Shown piece by piece: positions 1-5,273 of a stretch of DNA of 7,038 nt. The stretch's first letter is position 1; each line of letters starts with the position of its first letter. Under the pieces are notes generated by a model. It was not told the origin of the DNA, searched no databases, and saw nothing but the letters and a program-made list of their open reading frames with translations. Origin of the DNA: Planctomycetaceae bacterium (GTDB lineage Bacteria > Planctomycetota > Planctomycetia > Pirellulales > JAEUIK01); NCBI GenBank assembly GCA_015493185.1, contig WGDQ01000014.1, forward strand, positions 1-7,038, in the 5' to 3' direction. Both the position numbers and the translations under genes were made by a program.

Positions 1-274
1 GCGCAGGCGCGGCCTTGTGGAGGGTGCCGGGCCCTCGGAAGGTGTCTTCAGAGAATCCAATTCCAGCTTCGATCGCGAGCAAGCCAACCGTCCGGTCGTC
101 GGTTTGCATCGACCAGTCCAAGGAGGATTCGCCTGCTTCGCCCTCCTTGATATGAATCGCCTGCTCACAACCTTCGGGCCTGGAAGCGATTTTGAAGTCA
201 CCTCCTAATGAAACTCTACGCCCCGCCCCGAGTGGGGCAAGAGATCGGGCGGATGCTTCGTAACGTGCTTTCAT
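1..274 (-). CDS. Possible partial protein of unknown function, running off the left edge
   Basis: A minus-strand frame is open from an ATG at 274-272, which is preceded directly by an in-frame TAA, to the window edge: about 91 residues with no stop. From about base 205 leftward its codons are rich in first-position G and the composition is balanced in Asp, Glu, Lys, Ile and Gly, unlike the Arg/Pro/Ala-rich shadow frames elsewhere here. I recognise no family. A near-perfect Shine-Dalgarno (GGAGGTGA, minus strand, 205-198) lies inside the frame, but no ATG, GTG or TTG sits at a usable distance in the same frame. The ATG at 274 has no evident ribosome site and lies in the loop of an inverted repeat. 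The true start is therefore uncertain, and the frame could be a decayed or non-coding piece. Bases 275-435, between this frame and the next gene, hold only the hairpins listed separately. Confidence 0.3.
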   Translation of the reverse strand, partial: MKARYEASARSLAPLGAGRRVSLGGDFKIASRPEGCEQAIHIKEGEAGESSLDWSMQTDDRTVGLLAIEAGIGFSEDTFRGPGTLHKAAPA

Positions 275-285
275 TTAACACGTTA
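261..285. repeat. 7-bp inverted repeat with 11-nt loop
   Basis: TAACGTG (261-267) is perfectly complementary to CACGTTA (279-285), with an AT-rich 11-nt loop between. It is a local AT-rich island in GC-rich DNA. No T-run follows on either strand, so it does not look like an intrinsic terminator. An operator, or a mark of the boundary of the left-edge gene, is possible but unproven. Confidence 0.45.
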
Positions 286-300
286 GACACTCTGGGAAAC

Positions 301-314
301 GCGGCCTCGGCCGC
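301..314 (-). terminator. Weak candidate terminator of the cstA operon
   Basis: GCGGC (301-305) pairs with GCCGC (310-314) around a 4-nt loop. Read on the minus strand, the stem is followed by GTTTCCC. It lies about 120 nt beyond the stop of the thioredoxin-fold gene, a plausible end for the minus-strand transcript. The stem is only 5-6 bp and the T-run is just three bases, so termination here is speculative. Confidence 0.2.
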
Positions 315-435
315 CCCGCCGCTGAGTGGGTGCCTTCCAGCGCGCTTGAGGGGTGGACGATGCCTCGGCCATGCGACGTTGGGGCGGGGTGCCTTCGAGA
401 TCGTCGCTCGCCGATCCCGCGGACGTGCGGTTCGC

Positions 436-903
436 CTATGAAGACGCGTTGGTGCCGGGCGATGGTTTGTGGGTGCCGGGTCGCAGATGCCGCTCGACTT
501 CGTGCAGCACGTGGTGGGGCGAGAGCGGGCGCTTGCGGCTGGAGACAACGCGCCCGTTGATTACGACCGCAGGCAGCGCGAAGAGCTGGAGTGCGGTTTT
601 CAACCCTTCGCGAATGCCGGGACGATAGCGGCAAACGTCGCGCCATAGTTTGGGGGCCAGATAGAGCTGGTTTCGTGGGTCGACGGTGACGACGCGCACG
701 CGCGGCGTGGTTCCGCTGTCGGGAAAGTTTTTGCGCAGCAGGCGGTGCAGCCGACCGCAGGCACTTTGATCGGCCCGCGTGTGGGCAAAGGGTTCGTCGC
801 TGGCGGCGCGAAGGGCATCGCCTTCGAGTTTGCCGCAGCAGCCACTGCCGGAGAGCTGCTCGGCGTTTTCGCGAATCAGTATCACGGAGACTTCAGGTTG
901 CAT
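436..903 (-). CDS. Thioredoxin-fold protein with Cys-Cys motif, downstream of cstA
   Basis: This 155-residue protein has no signal peptide or membrane segment and is presumably cytoplasmic. A beta strand at residues 5-10 (VSVILI) is followed by a Gly/Ser turn and an adjacent cysteine pair, Cys22-Cys23, in the motif GSGCCGKLEG. Further cysteines are Cys49 and Cys91. A second strand (69-74) ends in DPRN. Helical, Arg/Leu-rich sequence follows (79-108), then LPAVVINGRVVS (110-121), which looks like the cis-proline strand and beta hairpin of thioredoxin folds, and a final helix. This pattern suggests a redox or metal/Fe-S binding role, but the usual CxxC is replaced by CC, so it is not an ordinary thioredoxin or glutaredoxin. 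I do not know a named family. The ATG at 903 was chosen because the recognisable first strand begins just after it. The open frame extends upstream to 1062, but those residues are shadow sequence over cstA. There is no strong Shine-Dalgarno. The gene starts 82 nt after the cstA stop on the same strand, which suggests cotranscription and perhaps translation from the same messenger. Confidence 0.75.
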   Translation of the reverse strand: MQPEVSVILIRENAEQLSGSGCCGKLEGDALRAASDEPFAHTRADQSACGRLHRLLRKNFPDSGTTPRVRVVTVDPRNQLYLAPKLWRDVCRYRPGIREGLKTALQLFALPAVVINGRVVSSRKRPLSPHHVLHEVERHLRPGTHKPSPGTNASS

Positions 904-985
904 GGCGCCGTGTGTGCCGCGCCCGAGGGAGCTGAGTGGATCGCCCAACACCAAACATATGGCGAAACGAATGGGCCGCGACCGG

Positions 986-2902
986 TTAGCCCAAATGCGA
1001 CGTGGCCACGGCTTCTTCGAGTTCGTGATCGGCGTGGGCGGGTTCGGTTTCCGGCAGACCAAGGTTGCCGCGTCCGCGCGCGAACGAGGCGACCGCTTCG
1101 CCCACCATCCAAAGGGTCATGGCCATCACCACCACGTTGACGACGATCAGCGGCCAGTTGCGTACTTCGGCTCCCCACAGTTCGGAAAGATTGATCAACA
1201 TGGCCAGCAGACTGATGCCCAGCATGGCGAACATGGGAACGATGGTGTACCAGACGGGTCGGGCCAACTTGAACAGGAACAGGCTGACGCACAGCAGCGT
1301 GAGGCCGGCCAGCAGTTGGTTTGTGGTGCCGAACATTTGCCACAGCAGCAGTCCGGCCGGTTTGTAGGCTCCGGAGGCGGCGTCGTAAACGCGCAACAGC
1401 GCGAAAAAGCCGATGCCGGCCACGGCCACCAGCGAGGCCACGAAACGATTGGCCAGCACGCCGAGCCCCATGCTTTTGAAGATTTCCTCGACGTTGTAGC
1501 GGAGCAGTCGCGTGGCGGAGTCGAGCGTGGTGAGCGCGAAGGCCACGATGGCCACAGCGATGAAAGCCTCGCCATAGTGGGGTTGAACGCCCAGGGCCGA
1601 GAGGAAGCGGCCCCCGCCCTCGACGACGGCGGCCAACTGCGTGCTGAGGCGGCCATCGAGGTTCGACCAGTGGGTGTAGGTTCCGCCCGATGTCCAGGCC
1701 GCGCCGCCCAAACCGGCCACGCAGGCCATGATAACCAGCACGGCCAGCGCCCCTTCGGTGAGCATGGCGCCGTAGCCGATGGGCAAGGCGTCTGTTTCAC
1801 GGTTCAACTGCCGCACGGTGGTGCCGCTGGAAACCAGGCTGTGAAAACCGCTGATCGCACCGCAGGCGATGGTGATGAATAGGAAAGGGAACATCGGCGG
1901 TGCTCCGATGGCCTCGGCATCGGCCACCGGGGGCGCGGCCACCGTGGGGTGCAGCACCAACAGCCCCACAAGCAGCAGCACCAGACCGGCGTACAACTGG
2001 TAGCTGTTCAAATAATCGCGCGGTTGCAGCAGCAGCCAAACAGGCAGCACCGACGCCAGAAAGGCGTAGCCCAGTAGCAGGTAGCTCCAGGTTTTGGTAG
2101 TGGTTGAAGCCGCGGCCGAAACCGACTGGGCCGCGTGGGCATTGCCCGATTGCTCGAGCGCCGCGGCCACGGCCACGGCTCCGTACGGATCGGGCAGTTG
2201 GCCTTGCTGGCGGGCCGCATCGAGCGCGGCACGGGCCTCGGCATCCATGCCCCAGGTGTACGTGGGCAGCGGATTTTTTACACCCAAGTGGATCAGCAAA
2301 AACAAGAAGGCCACGCCGACGATGCTGAGCGGACCGAGCGGCATGCGAAGTTTGTAAACGGCCACGCCCATGGCCATGGCCACGATCATCAGCCCGATCG
2401 AAGGCACGATGGCGTTGGGATAGAACGAAACGAACAACTGCGAAATCACCAGCACAAACACGCCCATGGCCAGCGACATCAAGAAGAAGATGATCAGCAG
2501 GAACAAGAAGCGTGCCCGAGGACCGATCAGTTCGCGGGCCACGTCGCCGATCGAGCGTCCTTGATAGCGGAGGCTTACCGACAGGGCGCCCAGATCGTGC
2601 ACGGCGCCAATGACGATTGATCCGACAACCACCCACAACACGGCCGGAAGCCAACCCCAAATGACGGCGATGGCCGGACCGAGAATCGGCCCCAACCCGG
2701 CGATCGACGCGAAGTGGTGTCCGAAGAGCACGGGCACGCGGGTGGGCAGATAGTCGACTCCGTCTTCGAAACGATGCGCCGGCGTCGCGCGCCGGGGGTC
2801 GAGCCGGAAGATGTGCCGTGCCAGAAAACGCCCGTAGCCAACATAGGCGGCCGCCAATGCGGCGAAGGCGACCAACGTGATCGTTACTGAATTGTCGAGC
2901 AT
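986..2902 (-). CDS. cstA: CstA-type carbon starvation transporter (pyruvate/peptide uptake)
   Basis: This 638-residue polytopic inner-membrane protein belongs to the CstA family, whose characterised enterobacterial members import pyruvate or peptides during carbon limitation. The family core is unmistakable. GHHFASIAGLGPILGP (61-76) is followed by the IWGWLPAVLW helix and VHDLGA (101-106). LLQPRDYLNSYQLY lies at 291-304, FHSLVSSGTTVRQLNRE at 353-369, IGYGAML at 375-381 and MFGTTNQLLAGL at 523-534. Many hydrophobic helices span residues 7-25, 78-100, 131-160, 165-183, 190-206, 273-292, 303-320 and most of 337-603. Residues about 217-270 form an Ala/Gln/Ser-rich hydrophilic insert between two helices. 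The C-terminal tail (607-638) is acidic and soluble. The ATG at 2902 is preferred: it opens directly into the first helix and has AAGGTG 11 nt upstream (2919-2914). An in-frame TTG at 2989 would add 29 residues with no clear ribosome site. The next gene on the same strand is the Cys-Cys thioredoxin-fold protein. No small YbdD/YjiX-type partner, as found beside enterobacterial homologues, is visible. Confidence 0.95.
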   Translation of the reverse strand: MLDNSVTITLVAFAALAAAYVGYGRFLARHIFRLDPRRATPAHRFEDGVDYLPTRVPVLFGHHFASIAGLGPILGPAIAVIWGWLPAVLWVVVGSIVIGAVHDLGALSVSLRYQGRSIGDVARELIGPRARFLFLLIIFFLMSLAMGVFVLVISQLFVSFYPNAIVPSIGLMIVAMAMGVAVYKLRMPLGPLSIVGVAFLFLLIHLGVKNPLPTYTWGMDAEARAALDAARQQGQLPDPYGAVAVAAALEQSGNAHAAQSVSAAASTTTKTWSYLLLGYAFLASVLPVWLLLQPRDYLNSYQLYAGLVLLLVGLLVLHPTVAAPPVADAEAIGAPPMFPFLFITIACGAISGFHSLVSSGTTVRQLNRETDALPIGYGAMLTEGALAVLVIMACVAGLGGAAWTSGGTYTHWSNLDGRLSTQLAAVVEGGGRFLSALGVQPHYGEAFIAVAIVAFALTTLDSATRLLRYNVEEIFKSMGLGVLANRFVASLVAVAGIGFFALLRVYDAASGAYKPAGLLLWQMFGTTNQLLAGLTLLCVSLFLFKLARPVWYTIVPMFAMLGISLLAMLINLSELWGAEVRNWPLIVVNVVVMAMTLWMVGEAVASFARGRGNLGLPETEPAHADHELEEAVATSHLG

Positions 2903-3188
2903 GGCTCGCGATGCACCTTGCCAAAACGTTGGGTTGATGAAGTTGAAGTTGATGAGGCCGAGGAAAGGGAAACGGTCTGAAGCATGCAATCGCTTGGCCG
3001 AACAAAGCAGTGGATACGGATCGGCAGGAGGCGAGAGAAACGTATGGACCGTCGCCCGTTTTTCAGCAGGTTCGATCGTTGCGTCGTGTTTTTTTCGATG
3101 GGCCGCCTTCCGACCGAAGGCATGACAACAAATTCAATTGGCTGAACTGCTACTAAAGCATTTTATCGGGCACCGATCGGGTGAAGCG

Positions 3189-3234
3189 AACCGGCGGCGA
3201 AGCGGGGCCGAACCGGGGGCCAACCGGCGGCGAA
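3189..3234. repeat. Direct repeat AACCGGCGGCGAA, two copies
   Basis: The 13-mer AACCGGCGGCGAA occurs at 3189-3201 and again at 3222-3234, 33 nt apart start to start. Between them lies a related GAACCGGGGG (3210-3219), and after them GAACCGAAG (3232-3240), so the tract is built from variations on GAACCGG. It lies about 290-330 nt upstream of the cstA start. It could be slippage-prone low-complexity DNA or clustered protein-binding sites; the sequence alone does not decide. Confidence 0.6.
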
Positions 3235-3602
3235 CCGAAGTGTTGGCGCCGTACGCAAAAGGCTAATTCACCATAAACCACGCATTGGGCGAGCGGCAAG
3301 TTTCGCTTTTCGACGAATCCGTTTGGAGCCGGGCCGATGCCGTGCCGGCACCGGGCAGCCTTCGAACGGGGCTCATGTGGCGAGGACGCACTCGTAGAGC
3401 CGATTGTGGACCGGAGACTTCGCCGGCGGGCATTGGCGCAACAGGTGGCCGGGAGGACCGTGGGCGGATCGGCCGAAGTGGGTTTCGCAACAGCATTCGC
3501 AGCAACGGACGTGAGGCGAAACTCGTAGACAGCGGCGGGAGCGTCGCGGGGGGCCGTCGTCGTTGGACGACTGTGGGCCGGACATGGTGGATTTGGGCAA
3601 CA

Positions 3603-3692
3603 GGGTAACGGGCTGAGGTGGGCAACGGGCTGCGGTAAGGAAGCGGCTCGCGATAGGGAAGGGACCGCTGAAACGGCAACCGTGGACGCTAG
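3603..3692. repeat. Degenerate 18-bp tandem repeat, five units
   Basis: Five consecutive 18-nt units start at 3603, 3621, 3639, 3657 and 3675. Each begins with GG, followed by an A-rich step and a GGG/CGG core near the middle. Units 1 and 2 are most alike (both contain AACGGGCTG); units 3 to 5 are progressively diverged. On the minus strand the 18-bp period reads as hexapeptides of the form P-[FY]-[QR]-x-x-L (PFQRSL, PYREPL, PYRSPL, PTSARY) in the frame that opens at a TTG at 3679. No good ribosome site precedes that TTG. The array ends at the trxB promoter candidate. Confidence 0.45.
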
Positions 3693-3710
3693 ACAGGCAG
3701 ACCCTATAAT
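3683..3710 (+). promoter_or_regulatory. Candidate sigma70-like promoter for trxB
   Basis: A perfect TATAAT (3705-3710) is preceded, 16 nt upstream, by TGGACG (3683-3688), which matches four of six positions of TTGACA. It points toward trxB. Initiation near 3717 would give an untranslated leader of roughly 265 nt before the trxB start, which is long. A perfect -10 box is unusual in this GC-rich DNA, but planctomycete promoter consensus is not well defined, so this is a candidate only. Confidence 0.4.
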
Positions 3711-3963
3711 GTGCGTCTTGCGTTGTGCCGCGGCGGCTCGGCCAGGGTTTGTGCCGGCTGCGTGTCTTTCTTGCTCGATTCGGACGCCACTGGCGGGCTG
3801 CTGTGGTGCCCTGAGGTCGAAGTGGACCGACCACGTTTGGCGGGCAGTTGGTGCGGTGGTGGCGCGTCGGGCCGGCCGACGAGCCGCGGGCAGGCATTCT
3901 CGTTGGGGTGAGGCGGACCGGTATGGTTCTGCGGGGCAGCTAGCGCGGCCGCCACTATTTTTC

Positions 3964-3970
3964 GAGGAGG
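3964..3970 (+). promoter_or_regulatory. Strong Shine-Dalgarno deciding the TTG start of trxB
   Basis: GAGGAGG is followed by 10 nt and then TTG at 3981. The protein starting there begins MEKVVIIGSGPAG, exactly where the FAD-binding strand of thioredoxin reductases should begin, so the TTG is convincing. No in-frame ATG lies nearby. The strong ribosome site probably offsets the weak start codon. Confidence 0.8.
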
Positions 3971-3980
3971 TACAAGAGCC

Positions 3981-5027
3981 TTGGAAAAGGTTGTCATCAT
4001 CGGCAGCGGACCGGCCGGTTGGACCGCCGCGATTTATGCGGCTCGGGCCGAGCTGAAACCCCTGGTGTTCGAGGGGGCGATTACTGAAGAAAACCGACTG
4101 GCCGGCACTTTGCCTTTGGGGCAGTTGGCACTGACCACCGAGGTGGAAAACTTTCCGGGTTTTCCCGCCGGCAATCTCGAGGCGTATTTGGACGACGCCA
4201 TCGACCCGCAGCGTCGGGCGATGATGCCGGCCCATTCGAAGCACGGCGTGAGCGGCCCGGAGCTGATGGAACTGATGCGACAGCAGGCAGTGAACTTCGG
4301 CACGCGCATCGTGACCGACGACGTAGTGGACGTGAACTTCGAGTGTCATCCGTTCAAGGTCACGGCCTCAAGCGGCGAGACCACGCAAACGTTGTCGGTG
4401 ATTGTGGCCACCGGCGCGCGGGCCAACTATCTGGGTTTGCCGTCGGAAGAGAAGTTCAAGAATCGGGGCGTGAGCGCCTGCGCGGTATGCGATGGTGCGT
4501 TGCCCCGCTTTCGCAACAAGCCGCTGGTGGTGGTGGGCGGGGGCGACTCGGCCGTGGAAGAGGCCACGTATCTGACGAAATTCGCCAGCCGCGTATACCT
4601 GGTTCACCGGCGCGACAAACTACGGGCCTCGCGGATCATGGCCAAACGCGCCATGGAAAACCCGAAGATCGAAATCTTGTGGAACACGGTGCTCGAAGAG
4701 GTGTTGGGCGACGACCAGCACGGTGTGACCGGTGTTCGGCTGCGGCACAAAGTGGACGATACCACGCTCGAGCTCGAGGTGGCCGGCGTGTTTCTGGCCA
4801 TCGGCCACACACCAAACACCGACTTTTTGAAAGGCAAGCTCGAACTGACTGACAAGGGTTACATTCGCTGGACGACGCCCTTCCGCACCTACACGAGTGT
4901 CGAAGGCGTGTTTGCCGCGGGCGACGTGGCCGACGACTACTATCGTCAGGCAGTGACCGCGGCCGGCAGCGGCTGCATGGCGGCCCTCGACGCCGAGCGG
5001 TGGCTGGCCGCCAAGGAATACGAATAA
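3981..5027 (+). CDS. trxB: Thioredoxin reductase (NADPH, FAD flavoenzyme)
   Basis: This 348-residue cytoplasmic flavoprotein transfers electrons from NADPH through FAD and a CxxC disulfide to thioredoxin-like partners. The FAD-binding GSGPAG is at residues 8-13, followed by the GQLALTTEVENFPGFP segment (47-62). The redox-active pair is Cys167-Ala-Val-Cys170-Asp. The NADPH domain shows GGGDSAVEEA (186-195) and HRRDKLRAS (209-217). The C-terminal FAD motif is GVFAAGDV (309-316), then YRQAVTAAGSGCMAALDAERW (residues 321-341). All catalytic elements are intact, so the enzyme should be active. It is longer than the usual 310-320 residues because of two insertions: a short one at about 33-44, and about 25 residues at 66-90 between PGFP and GPELMELM. 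The start is TTG, supported by GAGGAGG. No thioredoxin gene is adjacent. The nearest thioredoxin-fold protein is the Cys-Cys protein on the other strand, about 3 kb away. Confidence 0.96.
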   Translation: MEKVVIIGSGPAGWTAAIYAARAELKPLVFEGAITEENRLAGTLPLGQLALTTEVENFPGFPAGNLEAYLDDAIDPQRRAMMPAHSKHGVSGPELMELMRQQAVNFGTRIVTDDVVDVNFECHPFKVTASSGETTQTLSVIVATGARANYLGLPSEEKFKNRGVSACAVCDGALPRFRNKPLVVVGGGDSAVEEATYLTKFASRVYLVHRRDKLRASRIMAKRAMENPKIEILWNTVLEEVLGDDQHGVTGVRLRHKVDDTTLELEVAGVFLAIGHTPNTDFLKGKLELTDKGYIRWTTPFRTYTSVEGVFAAGDVADDYYRQAVTAAGSGCMAALDAERWLAAKEYE

Positions 5028-5092
5028 CGCCGCCGATGTTCCGTGGTTTCTTTCGGGCAAGTGGAACGATCGCACACCACGTGCCGAGACAA

Positions 5093-5115
5093 GGTGCGAA
5101 AAAGTTGTTTGCGCC
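5093..5115. other. Hairpin after trxB, no T-tract
   Basis: GGTGCGAA (5093-5100) can pair with TTTGCGCC (5108-5115) as an 8-bp stem including two G-U pairs, with a 7-nt loop. It lies 65 nt after the trxB stop, in the 246-nt gap before the NRAMP-like gene. No T-run follows, so it is not a standard intrinsic terminator. It could shape the 3' end of the trxB messenger or be chance. I saw no convincing promoter in the remainder of this gap. Confidence 0.25.
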
Positions 5116-5258
5116 ATCGCTCACAGAAAGCCGGCTCGGGAAAAAAACGCGGCAGGCGGTCTTGCTGGGCACACCGGCCTGATCGTGTGTCGCGCGTGGG
5201 CGGCGTGGGGCGTTATCGAGTTTTCGCTCTGTAGAAAAGTTCTGGCCATTGTTTGGGC

Positions 5259-5262
5259 GAGG
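5259..5262 (+). promoter_or_regulatory. Ribosome site of the NRAMP-like gene, with a 4-codon mini-frame
   Basis: GAGG lies 11 nt before the ATG at 5274. The same GAGG is directly followed by another ATG (5263), which opens a four-codon frame (Met-Ser-Cys-Gln) whose TGA overlaps the gene's ATG as ATGA. The arrangement resembles translational coupling but may be coincidence. In-frame ATGs at 5322 and 5409 lack better ribosome sites. Confidence 0.35.
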
Positions 5263-5273
5263 ATGAGTTGCCA

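Larger units (their letters stand above)
2903..3980. other. Long gap between divergent cstA and trxB, no convincing gene
   Basis: This stretch of nearly 1.1 kb separates two divergently oriented genes and must hold both their promoters. Several long frames cross it on both strands, but all are dominated by Arg, Pro, Ser, Gly and Ala, overlap one another and match no family I know. One minus-strand frame (3585-3373) carries an odd cysteine cluster, and another (4000-3704) encodes a Ser/Pro/His-rich disordered-looking peptide; I could not justify either. Recognisable items are a GC-rich direct repeat (3189-3234), a decayed 18-bp tandem repeat (3603-3692), a TATAAT promoter candidate (3683-3710), a hairpin GCCTTC/GAAGGC (3105-3121), a T7 run (3089-3095) and a 6-bp stem CGTCGG/CCGACG (3865-3881). 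A TAAAAT element on the minus strand (3165-3160) could be a cstA -10 box but lacks a matching -35. The gap may be a gene graveyard or an extended regulatory region. Confidence 0.6.

Noticed and set aside
225..238. GCCCC/GGGGC hairpin as a terminator
   Set aside because: The stem is short and there is no T-run on either strand. It also lies inside the possible left-edge frame.
436..1062. Longer version of the Cys-Cys protein starting at 1062
   Set aside because: The additional 53 residues overlap the end of cstA in another frame and are basic, Pro-rich shadow sequence. The fold begins right after the ATG at 903.
779..1882. A 367-codon plus-strand frame rich in His, Gln and Gly
   Set aside because: It lies antisense to cstA, whose conserved motifs are certain. 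The composition is the typical mirror of a GC-rich membrane protein gene, and it has no family motif.
986..2989. Longer CstA starting at a TTG at 2989
   Set aside because: There is no ribosome site before it, and the additional 29 residues do not resemble the family. The ATG at 2902 leads directly into the first helix.
1797..3005. A 402-codon minus-strand frame, Arg/Pro-rich
   Set aside because: It is on the same strand as cstA but in another frame across it. Its Arg-rich composition is that of a shadow frame.
3704..4000. A Ser/Pro/His-rich minus-strand peptide of 98 residues starting inside trxB
   Set aside because: Its start lies inside trxB and antisense to it. It looks like disordered low-complexity sequence; a decayed gene is possible but not supportable.
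3153..4349. A 398-codon minus-strand frame reaching into trxB
   Set aside because: Its first third is antisense to trxB, and the rest is Pro/Ala/Arg/Ser-rich with no conserved domain. I saw no support for it as one gene.
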